This document shows positions 45,625 through 55,147 of a stretch of DNA of 64,000 nt, in pieces. The position numbers were made by a program, and so were the translations under genes. Positions within the stretch are counted from its first letter, which is position 1. Each line of letters starts with the position of its first letter. The notes under the pieces are model-generated. The model was given only the letters and a program-made list of their open reading frames with translations, searched no databases and was not told the origin of the DNA. Source of the DNA: Mojavia pulchra JT2-VF2 (GTDB lineage: Bacteria; Cyanobacteriota; Cyanobacteriia; Cyanobacteriales; Nostocaceae); assembly GCA_019359325.1 (NCBI GenBank), contig JAHHHN010000027.1:24229-88228 (forward strand), written 5' to 3'.

Positions 45625-45669
45625 AAAAACCCCGTACTCTTCCGTAAAAAAAGAGACCAGAGTAAGGGG
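45625..45669 (-). terminator. Rho-independent terminator of the RTX gene
   Basis: On the minus strand CCCCTTACTCT pairs with AGAGTACGGGG (two internal mismatches) around a T-rich loop and is followed by TTTTTA. It lies about 30 bases after the RTX stop and between convergent genes. Confidence 0.75.
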
Positions 45670-45698
45670 TGAACAGAGTTTAAAGAAACTATGGGTAA

Positions 45699-47438
45699 TT
45701 AACCTAAAGATAGTACAATATCAAAATTGCTTGCGCTTAATGACAGCCCACTACTTAATTGTGCGAATTGCACCTTGGTAAATCCACCAGCGCTGCCATC
45801 TTGATCAAAGTACAGTGCGCCTGTACGACTGCTGTAAATAAATCGCTGATCGCTCGTCGTTGCAGCTGTACCAATGGTAAATTGACTAGTCAACAGTGAA
45901 CCTATTGATAACCCACCGCCGAAACCGGTAGATGATACTTGAATGCGGTCATCAGCCGGGTTGAAGTCCCCAATAGTATCAACGCCTTCATTGTAACTAT
46001 CAAAGGCAAAGATATCATTGCCACTTTCACCAGTCAGACTATCATTACCACTTCCACCAATTAAGATATCATTGCCACTCCCACCTGTCAGACTATCAAT
46101 GCCACTATCTCCAAGTAGGGAATCATTACCACTTCCACCAATCACGATATCATTGCCCCCAGCGCCAAAGAGGTAATCATCATCATTGCCACCATCAAGG
46201 GTATCATTGCTAGAACTTCCAGTGATGAAATCGTTACCATCGCCACCATTGAGGGTCTTATTACCAGAATTAAAGTAAGCAGATAGATAATCATTACCTG
46301 CCCCCCCAGAAAGAGTATCATTACCAGCATTATCTGCGTAGAGTCCATCGTCACCATTGCCCCCTACAAGATTGTCATCGTAGGGTGTACCAAAAATACT
46401 TAATTCTTCGATATTGCTGTAACTAACCTGATTTGTACCAGACACGATCAAGCCTTCATTAGTGATTGGATTAAAGGTCGAGGTGATTCCCTCGGTAGCA
46501 TAGTTGCTGTAATTGACAGCCAAATAATCCTTACCTGTCCCTCCATCTACTGTCTGAGTTACCAAGTCAGAGGGGGCATTAGATGGGGTGCTGATATAGT
46601 AGTAGTCATCTCCATTCCCGCCATTAAGAGTGTTAGCACCCGTAACTCGATAGGCTAATATCCTATCGATACCATCGCCTCCATTCACAACGTTATTGCC
46701 AGACGAGTCGGAAATAACATAATAATCAATACCATCATCAGGACTGCCGCCACCGTTGAGGGTGTTATTGCCAGACGAGCCGGAAATATAAAAGCTATCA
46801 CCTTCAGCTCCCCCTATGAGGATGTTGTTGCCAACGCTATGGGAAGCAGAAAGGCTATTAACTCCAGAGCCACCCTCTAAGAGGTTGTTCCCAAGCGAGA
46901 AGTCAACATTTAGGGAATCATTGCCTTCCTCACCATATAAACTGTTATTTCCTTCAGAGTCGGACAGGTAGTCATCATCCTCGCCACCATAAAGTTTGTC
47001 GTTTCCTGCACCTCCATTGAGAGTATCTGACCCCAGAAGACCTTTGAGGGTGTCGTGACCATCTCCGCCGCGGAGTTCGTTACCGATACTATTGCCTGTA
47101 ATGATATTACTCAGCTTATTTCCATAGCCTTTAACTGCCGTTGTCCCGATTAGGATCAGGTTCTCAAAATGATTACCCAACGTCCAATCAACAGAGGATT
47201 TAACAGTATCAATGCCACCTGAGCAATTATCCTCGCTGGCTACATCCTTAGTGCTATCAACAATATAAGTATCATTGCCTTTACCACCCTTGAGTGTGTC
47301 GTTACCAGTACCGCCATCTAGGGTGTCGTTACCCGCGTTACCGTAGAGTGCATCATTGCCTGCGTTACCGTAGAGTACATCCTTGCTTGTTAAGCCATTA
47401 AGGGTATCGTTACCTTCAGTACCATTGAAAATTGCCAT
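45699..47438 (-). CDS. RTX/hemolysin-type calcium-binding repeat protein
   Basis: A 579-residue acidic protein made largely of nonapeptide repeats of the G-G-x-G-N-D-x-L type, in blocks at about residues 5-50, 120-185 and 360-480. These form calcium-loaded beta rolls after secretion. The C-terminal 80 residues (D-T-I-G-D-F-N-P, then F-D-Q-D-G) resemble the uncleaved type I secretion signal region. It is probably exported by an ABC/HlyD system, not encoded here. No catalytic domain is seen. I chose the ATG at 47438, where the first repeat begins; in-frame ATG codons at 47543 (with AAAGGTGA upstream) and 47615 are alternatives. Confidence 0.85.
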   Translation of the reverse strand: MAIFNGTEGNDTLNGLTSKDVLYGNAGNDALYGNAGNDTLDGGTGNDTLKGGKGNDTYIVDSTKDVASEDNCSGGIDTVKSSVDWTLGNHFENLILIGTTAVKGYGNKLSNIITGNSIGNELRGGDGHDTLKGLLGSDTLNGGAGNDKLYGGEDDDYLSDSEGNNSLYGEEGNDSLNVDFSLGNNLLEGGSGVNSLSASHSVGNNILIGGAEGDSFYISGSSGNNTLNGGGSPDDGIDYYVISDSSGNNVVNGGDGIDRILAYRVTGANTLNGGNGDDYYYISTPSNAPSDLVTQTVDGGTGKDYLAVNYSNYATEGITSTFNPITNEGLIVSGTNQVSYSNIEELSIFGTPYDDNLVGGNGDDGLYADNAGNDTLSGGAGNDYLSAYFNSGNKTLNGGDGNDFITGSSSNDTLDGGNDDDYLFGAGGNDIVIGGSGNDSLLGDSGIDSLTGGSGNDILIGGSGNDSLTGESGNDIFAFDSYNEGVDTIGDFNPADDRIQVSSTGFGGGLSIGSLLTSQFTIGTAATTSDQRFIYSSRTGALYFDQDGSAGGFTKVQFAQLSSGLSLSASNFDIVLSLG

Positions 47439-47615
47439 AACTTGTACCTGCTTTAATAAACCTTTTCGGAAATTTTTGAATGTCAACCTACGGGTATTGC
47501 TTTTAAGCACAAAAACTTGGCCGAAAGTTGGCGCTTTCGGCATATTGTCACCTTTGAGCAACGCTAGTTTTTCACTGCGATTCAATCTGTTGGTAAGCTT
47601 GCAAGTAGCGCTCAA

Positions 47616-48260
47616 CTAATTCACTTACCACTATCGAAAATAAATAATATGAGTAATTATATAATCCAACTTTTTGAATTTTATAAACGTGTATATACGT
47701 AAATATAATTATTTACGTATCAATTTACTTGCTTATGTGCTTAGTCTAACTTAAGCTTTTAAGTACGTATATTTACACGACCGTAGTCAATCGTATTGGA
47801 GAAATTTATATTTTTTATATTAGTATCGCCTTTAACAATAATGTAGACCTTGAGAAAACTTCTGACCTTAGCAAATACAAACTTTGTGTATATAAGTACT
47901 AAAAAATTTTGGCGCAATGTTGGATATGCAGGTAATAATTATTACATTTATTGTAATATTGCTGAGGTAGATTGAATATAGAAACGATTTTTATATTTAA
48001 TAATTGTTAATTTTTACTAAAAAATACAGTAGCGATCGCTGATTTATAAATAGATAAAAATTTAGATTATTCAGTAATTTTTAGAGCTAAATATTTAATT
48101 TCCTAGAACGGAAAATAGAAATTTACAGTAAAGAGAAAAATACTGAAATTAAACGCAGCTAATTTTGACACTTGACAAAAAATATCCCCTACTTCGGAAC
48201 TGCGGCGATCGCCAGCAAGCAAAAGTAGGGGGTTTGTTAAATTTTATTCGGTTTAAAAAA
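47616..48260 (-). other. very AT-rich intergenic region
   Basis: About 645 bases rich in A and T with repeated TACGTATATA-type motifs near 47690-47775. It holds the RTX promoter and the downstream part of the DUF1232 gene. No ORF, RNA gene or convincing terminator was found. Confidence 0.4.
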
Positions 48261-48575
48261 TTACTTGACAGAGACAGCATCAACTTCGATTGTCTTGTTG
48301 GTAGAAGTAGAATCCTCTGAGGTATTGGATGCTTTGGTGTCTGCAACACCCTTACGAGCTTTCCAACCTTCAATCACCAGCCCAGACACCTCACTAACTA
48401 GTAAGGACAAAAGTAAAACATCATCAATTTGTCCCACAATGGGTATAAAGTCTGGGGCAATATCAATTGGACTAAGCAAATAAACTAGCGTTCCTAAAAT
48501 TACCCACCAACGGTACTTTGGGTTCCGAAGCGAATTGCGATACCAAGTATAAAGTGATTGGATTGAGAAATTCAT
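48261..48575 (-). CDS. DUF1232 (YkvA-like) membrane protein
   Basis: A 104-residue protein. The N-terminal part has W-Y-R-N-S-L-R-N-P-K-Y-R-W, then the DUF1232 hallmark Y-L-L-S-P-I-D-I-A-P-D-F-I-P near residues 33-46 and I-D-D-V-L-L-L. Two hydrophobic helices are likely. The C-terminal 30 residues are serine/threonine-rich and polar. Function of the family is unknown. It is divergent from the ExbB-like gene. Confidence 0.88.
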   Translation of the reverse strand: MNFSIQSLYTWYRNSLRNPKYRWWVILGTLVYLLSPIDIAPDFIPIVGQIDDVLLLSLLVSEVSGLVIEGWKARKGVADTKASNTSEDSTSTNKTIEVDAVSVK

Positions 48576-48790
48576 GTTTTAATCCTCCAGTTATCTTTAA
48601 TTTTGACAAATTATCCTTTAAACTTCCGGTGGGAATAACCGCCCAAGTTAGTCTGGAAGATGCTACTCATAATCTATCGCTAAATATCTAATCTGTGTTT
48701 TGCACTTGAGTATGGTAATTGTGCATTAATCTTTAAAATAAAAATGCTTTAGAAAAGTTGTTCTAGATGCGGAGGGAGGAGACTTAAACA

Positions 48791-49546
48791 GTGGATATTT
48801 TAGATTTGTTTCAAAAGGGCGGGCCAGCAATGTGGCCTTTGCTGGCTCTGTCGATCTTATCTTTTAGTGTGATTTTTGAACGTCTGTGGTTCTGGCTGCG
48901 AATTTTAACTCAAGAAAAGCAAATAGTTGATCGCGTTTTAGATGCTGCTATTGATAATTGGCAAGAAGCTGCGGTAATTGCCAAACGAGCAACTAATCAG
49001 CCTATTGGACGGTTTCTCTATGCCCCGTTACGCCTGCAAAAAAACGATGCGGAAACCTTTCGATTAGCGTTGGAGGCAACAGCAGAAGACGAGTTGGCTG
49101 GAATGCGGCGAGGCGAAAAACTTTTGGAATCTGTAATTGCTCTTGCGCCACTATTAGGATTGTTGGGTACGGTTTTAGGTTTGATCCAGTCTCTGCGATC
49201 AATTCGCATCGGTGACTTGGGAACCGAATCTACAGCTGGGGTGACTACTGGTATTGGGGAATCCTTAATTAGTACTGCAACTGGATTAATAGTTGCGATC
49301 GTTAGTTTGGTATTCTACCGCTTGTTTCAAAGTTTTGTAGTCAACCAAGTCAAAGTTTTTCGCAAGGCAGGAAATGATTTAGAACTACTCTATCGCCAGT
49401 CGCCACCTGACTTTAGCAATACATCGATAATTGTGCGCGAATCAGTGAGGGAAAATTTTACTCCTCCACGTAAGCGAGGCATAAATAAGTTTTCTGGTTC
49501 ACCTGAACTTCCAGATGAGCCTGATTCTTTGGAGCCTGAGCAATAG
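48791..49546 (+). CDS. exbB: MotA/TolQ/ExbB proton channel family protein
   Basis: A 251-residue inner-membrane protein with three helices (about residues 12-35, 108-130 and 155-180) and the family block [12 protein letters not shown] near residue 115. With ExbD it forms a proton-driven motor. The GTG start at 48791 has GGAGGGAGGAG about nine bases upstream. The ExbD-like gene starts 49 bases after the stop. TonB-dependent import is the usual output, but no TonB or receptor is adjacent. Confidence 0.9.
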   Translation: MDILDLFQKGGPAMWPLLALSILSFSVIFERLWFWLRILTQEKQIVDRVLDAAIDNWQEAAVIAKRATNQPIGRFLYAPLRLQKNDAETFRLALEATAEDELAGMRRGEKLLESVIALAPLLGLLGTVLGLIQSLRSIRIGDLGTESTAGVTTGIGESLISTATGLIVAIVSLVFYRLFQSFVVNQVKVFRKAGNDLELLYRQSPPDFSNTSIIVRESVRENFTPPRKRGINKFSGSPELPDEPDSLEPEQ

Positions 49547-49595
49547 TTAAGAATTCAATCCCTGAACCAGGCATACATAAATCAAGAGTACGATA

Positions 49596-50315
49596 ATGAA
49601 AGTTAATTTGCATACTCCAGTTGAAGAAGTCCAAATTCAACTCATTCCCTTAATAGATGTCGTTTTTTGTATCCTGACATTTTTTCTATTGGCAGCTTTG
49701 CAATTTACTCGGCAACAAGCAATTAATATTGATTTGCCCAAAGCCAGTACAGGCACAGCACCTACGTCTTCATTACAGGCTAATAGTAATATATTGCCTG
49801 TTACTATTGATGCTGTTGGTCAGACCTATGTTGAAAAACAGATCGTTAGACGAGATCAGTTGGCAGCAATTTTAAAAAGGTATATCCAAGAAAATCCTAA
49901 TGGCATTTTAGTACTGAATGCATCGCGGACTGCAACTTACAACGATGTCATCGAAACATTAGACTTACTACGGCAAGTAGGAGGCGATCGCGTATCTTTA
50001 GGAATTATACCAGGCCCATCTCAAATACCCATTAACTCAAACCTGCCTGGTATACCAACTTTCCCCATTAATCCTGGTGCTAATCCTGTACCGAACACCG
50101 CACCATTGCCTGGTATCAATCCTCAAGATAATCTCAATCCAAATTTGCCTTTAAACCCTAATCCAGTTCTCCCTACAGCACCTGCTCCTGCTCAACCTCC
50201 AACAGAGCAAGGTCTTTATCCTGCCAATCCTGAGACTTCTCCTGTTGTTCCCAACGCAACAGCGCCTAAAAAACCTGTAGCGCCAGGAAAAGCTAATCCT
50301 GCTCCCAAAAGGTAA
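49596..50315 (+). CDS. exbD: ExbD/TolR family protein with long proline-rich C-terminal tail
   Basis: A 239-residue protein. Residues 1-135 are a standard ExbD: a charged N-terminus, one helix with the conserved aspartate (I-P-L-I-D-V-V-F-C-I near residue 17), and a periplasmic domain. Residues about 140-239 form a low-complexity tail dominated by P, N, A and G, with repeated P-N-P and P-I-N motifs. Typical ExbD proteins are about 140 residues and lack this. The tail resembles the periplasm-spanning proline-rich spacer of TonB but has no recognisable TonB C-terminal domain. It is co-transcribed with the ExbB gene. Confidence 0.9.
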   Translation: MKVNLHTPVEEVQIQLIPLIDVVFCILTFFLLAALQFTRQQAINIDLPKASTGTAPTSSLQANSNILPVTIDAVGQTYVEKQIVRRDQLAAILKRYIQENPNGILVLNASRTATYNDVIETLDLLRQVGGDRVSLGIIPGPSQIPINSNLPGIPTFPINPGANPVPNTAPLPGINPQDNLNPNLPLNPNPVLPTAPAPAQPPTEQGLYPANPETSPVVPNATAPKKPVAPGKANPAPKR

Positions 50316-50366
50316 TACAAAATTGCTTTTTAATGGAAGTAATTAAAGCACAGGGATTTGAAGAGG

Positions 50367-50395
50367 TGGGGTGAGATGAAGAAACTTTCACCCCA
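50367..50395. repeat. hairpin downstream of exbD
   Basis: TGGGGTGA (50367-50374) pairs perfectly with TCACCCCA (50388-50395). No T run follows, so termination strength is doubtful; it may protect the message end. Confidence 0.5.
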
Positions 50396-50551
50396 TCAAT
50401 CCGGTGAAGCCTTTAAAAATTAACGCAACTCTGTATGAGAAGGCATGGGACTACCTTCTGCCTTCTTGTACTAGACAATCCGGTAGACATAAACATAAAA
50501 CCCTTCAATCAGCAGTCGATAGTCTAAGCCGATAGTATAAGCATTATCAAC

Positions 50552-50580
50552 TATTGACTATTGACTACTTTTGACTATTC
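50552..50580. repeat. heptameric tandem repeat CTATTGA
   Basis: CTATTGA occurs twice head to tail, followed by CTACTTTTGACTATT. It lies at the 3' end of thf1 and is similar in nature to short tandem heptamers in filamentous cyanobacteria. Confidence 0.55.
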
Positions 50581-51282
50581 ATTGGAACTGGGTGGTGCAA
50601 CTGAAGTAGTTGATTGTTGTTTGCGCTGTTCGCGTTTTTTGCGATCGGCGGAGAGCATATCTGCCATAACTACTAGTGCTTGTGCTATTTTGTCCAGGTT
50701 AGATCGGTATAAATCCAAATCCTTGCTGAGTTTTTCATCAGATAGGTGCAGGCCTTTAGCAATAGTTTTCAGAGCTTCGTTGCGTTGCTTTTCGTCTTTG
50801 ACTAATTCTGGATCTGACTGTTCCAATAAAGAAAATAAACCAATTGCAAACAAGCGGCTGTATTTAAAGTTAGGATTATTGGCGATCGCTTGCAGTTGTG
50901 TTTGCAAATCAGCATCCCGATCTAATTGACTGGTTTGACTGAGCCATGCAATTAAATCATTGACTGGCAAACTTTTAGCTAACGCTTGCAATCGTTCTGC
51001 ATCCTGCCTGTAGCGTCGCGCTTCTTGCTCTACAGCTTGGCATAGAGCGCTAAAAATCGATTCTTTATCGCGTTCTGGTTGGTAGCCTTGCATAAAGCGG
51101 TCAAAAGTCGTGACGACGCCCAAGGCATAAATTGGATTGTAGCTAAAATCAACATTTACTGATAGCAGATGCATTTCCACCATCAACTCCTCCACTACCC
51201 GACGATAAATCGTATTTATCGGACGGGTGTGAGCAGCGTAGAAAGTTCGCTTTGTATCAGAGACAGTACGGACGTTATTCAC
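50575..51282 (-). CDS. thf1: Thf1/Psb29 thylakoid formation protein
   Basis: A 235-residue helical protein. The opening V-S-D-T-K-R-T-F-Y and H-x-R-P-I-N-T-I-Y-R-R-V-V-E-E-L-M-V-E-M-H-L-L are the hallmark of Thf1/Psb29. It supports photosystem II biogenesis and repair and stabilises FtsH proteases in cyanobacteria and chloroplasts. The C-terminus is a charged coiled coil ending in a serine/proline tail. The start is GTG at 51282. It is monocistronic. Confidence 0.95.
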   Translation of the reverse strand: MNNVRTVSDTKRTFYAAHTRPINTIYRRVVEELMVEMHLLSVNVDFSYNPIYALGVVTTFDRFMQGYQPERDKESIFSALCQAVEQEARRYRQDAERLQALAKSLPVNDLIAWLSQTSQLDRDADLQTQLQAIANNPNFKYSRLFAIGLFSLLEQSDPELVKDEKQRNEALKTIAKGLHLSDEKLSKDLDLYRSNLDKIAQALVVMADMLSADRKKREQRKQQSTTSVAPPSSNE

Positions 51283-51460
51283 AAAGAAAATGTTAAGGGC
51301 GACGTATCTTTATTCTCGCGCTTAAAGGCTACTTTGCCAAGTTCAGGTTTCAAGTTGTAGATAGGTGATTTACAATATTTTTGCATTTGTAAAAATTAGG
51401 AAGGCTATTTTCCTCAAGCATTAGCCCAAAATCGCTGTTTCATGAGGTACATCACAATTT

Positions 51461-52057
51461 ATGAGCTTCTCCCCACAATTAATCGCTCTAGGTGAGTACC
51501 TGGCTGGTGAATTCGACAATCAAGAACAAGCTATGGCTGATCCTGTTTGGTATGTTCACCTGCGTTTATGGCAAAGGCCAGTGAATCTGTTTTCCGAAGA
51601 CAGTATTACTCTGTTTGCGGAACAAGCAAATATCATCAATCTCAATAATCCTTACCGCCAGCGAATTATGCGGTTACAGACAGGCTTAGATTTTGATGCA
51701 CACCTGCAAGTGCAATACTATATGCCTAAAGATCCCAGTGCTTTAAAAGGGGCAGGCCGCGATCCAGCTTTACTGAATAACCTAACACCCGATCAATTAG
51801 ATTTACTCCCTGGCTGCTTTCTCACCGTCACTCAGCAAACATTAATTTCTAACAGCTATAAGTTTGTCGCTACCCCATTACCAAATACTAGTTGCCGATT
51901 CACTTATCTAGGCAATAGCATACAAGTTTCTTTGGGCTTTGAAGCTACTACGGCTGAATTTCATAGTTATGACAAAGGAATTGATTCAGCCACTGGAAAA
52001 GCCACTTGGGGAGCGATTTTAGGCCCTTATCGCTACACCAAGCGAGAACAATATTGA
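51461..52057 (+). CDS. CpcT/CpeT phycobiliprotein chromophore lyase
   Basis: A 198-residue protein whose motifs fit the CpcT/CpeT family: L-G-E-Y-L-A-G-E-F-D-N near residue 10, H-L-R-L-W near 29, and Y-R-Q-R-I-M-R-L near 66. Later marks are G-C-x-L-T-V and T-Y-L-G-N-S, then G-A-I-L-G-P-Y-R-Y near the end. These beta-barrel (lipocalin-like) lyases attach bilin to the beta subunit of phycobiliproteins. Several paralogues usually occur, so I do not assign CpcT versus CpeT. It is divergent from thf1. Confidence 0.93.
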   Translation: MSFSPQLIALGEYLAGEFDNQEQAMADPVWYVHLRLWQRPVNLFSEDSITLFAEQANIINLNNPYRQRIMRLQTGLDFDAHLQVQYYMPKDPSALKGAGRDPALLNNLTPDQLDLLPGCFLTVTQQTLISNSYKFVATPLPNTSCRFTYLGNSIQVSLGFEATTAEFHSYDKGIDSATGKATWGAILGPYRYTKREQY

Positions 52058-52158
52058 GTGCTGAGTATGGCTAAGAAAATGAAGACGTTTCAAATCCTCT
52101 TTTTCTGTTGTTTGCCGGCACTCAGGACTCCTAACTTATGACTCAACATTTTTGATTA

Positions 52159-52527
52159 CTAGCTAGCAATGCTACGAGGCACACCCTCTAAAGCTTCCTC
52201 CTCAGTTTCAAATATTTCAAAGACTGTATCCATCATTGTGACTTCAAACACAAGCTTTGCTTCTGTATGTACATTACAGATGCGGAAACTGCCTTTGAGT
52301 TTATCAGCGTCGCGCATCCCAGCAACCAAAGAAGTCAGACCAGAACTATCAATAAAATTTACTTGACCAAGATTTACCACTACATGACGACTGAGTTTGG
52401 AAACACATTCTTGTAACTTCAGGCGAAATTGCCAAGCGGTGGTGATGTCCAGGCGTCCTGTAGGTGCCAAGATAATAACGGTATTATTATCCTGAGTTGT
52501 ATAGGTTTTTTGCTCTATCTGAATCAC
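52159..52527 (-). CDS. STAS-domain anti-sigma factor antagonist-like protein
   Basis: A 122-residue single STAS domain. The motif V-N-F-I-D-S-S-G-L-T-S-L near residue 55 contains the serine that is phosphorylated in SpoIIAA-type antagonists. Such proteins control a partner-switching kinase or sigma factor. No kinase or phosphatase partner is adjacent. The GTG start at 52527 has GGGAGG four bases upstream. A large inverted repeat lies in its upstream region. Confidence 0.88.
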   Translation of the reverse strand: MIQIEQKTYTTQDNNTVIILAPTGRLDITTAWQFRLKLQECVSKLSRHVVVNLGQVNFIDSSGLTSLVAGMRDADKLKGSFRICNVHTEAKLVFEVTMMDTVFEIFETEEEALEGVPRSIAS

Positions 52528-52577
52528 TAAGCCTCCCTATGGCGCTCCTCTCAAGATTAACTGCTACTGTATTTAGG

Positions 52578-52679
52578 CTGTTAGTGGTGAGCCAAAAGAC
52601 TTGCTTTTCTAGGGATACTAATCCCATCGCTAGGGTGATATCCACTGAGTTAGTAAATTAATTGACTCACCACTAACAG
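52578..52679. repeat. long inverted repeat upstream of the STAS gene
   Basis: CTGTTAGTGGTGAG (52578-52591) and CTCACCACTAACAG (52666-52679) are perfect 14-base inverted copies enclosing a 74-base segment with its own AGGGAT...ATCCC hairpin. It may be a small non-autonomous element or a structured 5' leader of the STAS message. The rest of the 52528-52916 gap holds nothing that I can identify. Confidence 0.6.
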
Positions 52680-52916
52680 AATGATCCAGTGCTGATAATT
52701 GAGATTAACAAGCTACAGCTAAAAATGTCACCTTTTTTTGCTAAGTGGTTACTTTTAGTAATTTAACTCACCAAAATAGTGCTTAGTGCTTAGGTATAAA
52801 TGTTGAATAAAGAAAACGAAAAAATCATGCATGGGAATGCCAAGCACCCAAGACAAAAATTTCGTGTTTTCTTCTTCCAGATTGAGTTTTAGGAGTTTAC
52901 TCAACACTTACACACA

Positions 52917-53969
52917 TTACTCTGCATTATTACTCAGTTTCCAGTTGATCCAATCTTGAGGCTTGAGGAAAGTTTCATATAAATCGGCTTCAGGAGTATT
53001 TGGTGCTGGCTGATACCCATACTCCCAACGCACCAAGGGTGGTAAGGACATGAGAATTGATTCTGTGCGTCCGTTGGTTTGCAGCCCAAAAATTGTCCCT
53101 CGGTCGTAAACCAAGTTAAATTCTACATACCTTCCCCGACGGTAGAGTTGGAAATCCCGTTGGCGATCGCCATATTCTGTATCTTTACGCCGTTCTACTA
53201 TTGGCAAGTAGGCTGGCAAAAAGGCATGACCACAGTCGTTCACCAAAGCGAACAACTCTTCCCAAGTCCGTTGTGGTAGGTTTCCAACTTGGTTACTATA
53301 ACTAGCTGCTTCCCCATTTGGGTCGGGGCCACGATATAAACTACCTTGCCCATCTTGATAATCTAAAAACAGGCCACCAACTCCTCTGGTTTCGCCACGA
53401 TGCTTGAGGTAGAAATATTCATCACACCAACGCTTAAAGACTGGATAATATTCTGGATGGTGTTGGTCACAAGCTTCTTTTAGTGTTTGATGAAAATGAA
53501 TTGCATCTTCGGCAAAGGGGTAATAAGGTGTTAAATCAGCACCACCACCAAACCACCACACTGGTCCAGCCTCAAAATAACGGTAATTCAAGTGTACGGT
53601 TGGAACGTAGGGATTCCGAGGATGTAATACTAATGAAGTACCTGTAGCATAAAATTTATGTCCTGCTGCTTCCGGGCGTTGGGCCAAAATTGAAGGTGGT
53701 AAATGGGAACCCCAAACTTCAGAAAAATTTACACCCGCTTGTTCAAATATTTTGCCATCGCGCAGAACACGCGATCGCCCTCCGCCCCCTTCTGGGCGTT
53801 CCCAACTATCTTCGTGAAACTTAGCGACACCATCCAGATCCGCTAAGGCTTGGGTAATTTCGTCTTGTAAATTTTGCATAAACTGACTGACTCTCACCTT
53901 AGCGTCAGTTGGTGGTAGAAACTTCGATGATTCTACTGCTAGAGTTGGGGTTTGCGAGTTGATCAACAT
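52917..53969 (-). CDS. hemF: oxygen-dependent coproporphyrinogen III oxidase
   Basis: A 350-residue enzyme that oxidatively decarboxylates coproporphyrinogen III to protoporphyrinogen IX in haem and chlorophyll synthesis. Conserved blocks are visible: [12 protein letters not shown] near residue 57, [11 protein letters not shown] near 116, [12 protein letters not shown] near 138, [10 protein letters not shown] near 195, and [11 protein letters not shown] near 282. It is complete and monocistronic, oriented away from the SRPBCC gene. The gap upstream (53970-54466) is AT-rich with no recognised gene. Confidence 0.97.
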   Translation of the reverse strand: MLINSQTPTLAVESSKFLPPTDAKVRVSQFMQNLQDEITQALADLDGVAKFHEDSWERPEGGGGRSRVLRDGKIFEQAGVNFSEVWGSHLPPSILAQRPEAAGHKFYATGTSLVLHPRNPYVPTVHLNYRYFEAGPVWWFGGGADLTPYYPFAEDAIHFHQTLKEACDQHHPEYYPVFKRWCDEYFYLKHRGETRGVGGLFLDYQDGQGSLYRGPDPNGEAASYSNQVGNLPQRTWEELFALVNDCGHAFLPAYLPIVERRKDTEYGDRQRDFQLYRRGRYVEFNLVYDRGTIFGLQTNGRTESILMSLPPLVRWEYGYQPAPNTPEADLYETFLKPQDWINWKLSNNAE

Positions 53970-54466
53970 AGATTCCCGAACCTAAATTACAATTTCCCAA
54001 AAGCCAGAAATTTTTGATTAAAAAATTTCTGAGCAACACGAGCCAACAATTAGGCTCAACTTGCCCAAAGTTGCTTTTTTCTTAACTTGTCAAGCATTTA
54101 TATAATTGATGGGCATGACTAGAGTTATTTTCCCTCAAATGCGTATAGGCTTGTATATTGACTAAGTTTTTTTTTGAATTTCTTGATAAAAAGATTTTGG
54201 TGCCAACACCAGACTCTGGCAAATTAGTTACAAGCACTCTCAGTGTTGAGGTATCAGGGTCATGAATGGACTACTCAATAATTTGGTGTTGTATTGATGA
54301 TGGTGTTCCACGAGCCGGAGGGATAAACTTCCAATCGTACTAGCATCTGCGCCGAATCGGGATTACTATATTTAGGGCAATTTTGAGAAGTTTTATTCAG
54401 ACGCTAACCACAGTTGCCCATTATGCCAGAGTTACCAGCAAGTGTGTAGCTAGGAGGATTAGGCAA

Positions 54467-54991
54467 ATGCAAGGTTGGTTATCCAAATTTATCCAACGCA
54501 AACGTCGTCGATTTTGCGCTTCTCTGGTACGGACGTATCGGGAAATTAGTTCGGCTTCTGTAGATGAACTTTGGCAACAGGTAGTTGACTTCACAGATGT
54601 TTCCTGGCATCCACTACTTAAGAGTACTAATGTCCCTTACGGATTAGTGCCTAAACCTGGATTGATTTTCCAGGCTGTAACACGCTTTTCGCCAATCCCC
54701 ATCCGGATTTTTGTGGAGCGCGTCAATCCCAGAGAAATGATCAGTATCCGAGTGTTGGCAATTCCTGGCATTGAAGAACGAGTAACCTACCGAGTTGAAT
54801 CAACAGTTTGTGGCACTTGTTTATCATATTCTGTGACACTACGCGGTTGGTTATCACCTCTAATATGGTCTTTGTCTCGTCCTTATGCCGATCGCGTGGC
54901 TCGTTCCTTAGTCGAGGCGGTAGAAAAAGCAGGATTGCAAGCTGTATCAAGGAAGAAAAAATCTCTCAACGACAGTTGTTTTGATTTTTAG
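54467..54991 (+). CDS. SRPBCC (START/Bet v1-like) family protein
   Basis: A 174-residue protein with an arginine/lysine-rich N-terminus. The fold fits SRPBCC: an early S-S-A-S-V-D-E-L-W-Q-Q-V-V-D-F-T segment, a beta-rich centre, and a long C-terminal helix (A-R-S-L-V-E-A-V-E-K-A). Such proteins bind hydrophobic ligands. I chose the ATG at 54467, which has AGGAGG nine bases upstream; an in-frame TTG at 54383 lacks a good ribosome site. The ligand is unknown. Confidence 0.75.
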   Translation: MQGWLSKFIQRKRRRFCASLVRTYREISSASVDELWQQVVDFTDVSWHPLLKSTNVPYGLVPKPGLIFQAVTRFSPIPIRIFVERVNPREMISIRVLAIPGIEERVTYRVESTVCGTCLSYSVTLRGWLSPLIWSLSRPYADRVARSLVEAVEKAGLQAVSRKKKSLNDSCFDF

Positions 54992-55147
54992 GCAATAGAT
55001 GATAGGCGATCGGCAATTAGGTAATAGTTTTTTCTATTACTTAATACAAACTTAATGGTTAATTAGCATTTAGCAAAAGTTAAGATTCTATGTAGGTAAT
55101 CATGAAAATTTTTAAAATTTTATTACGGCCGCAACGGTAAAAACACT

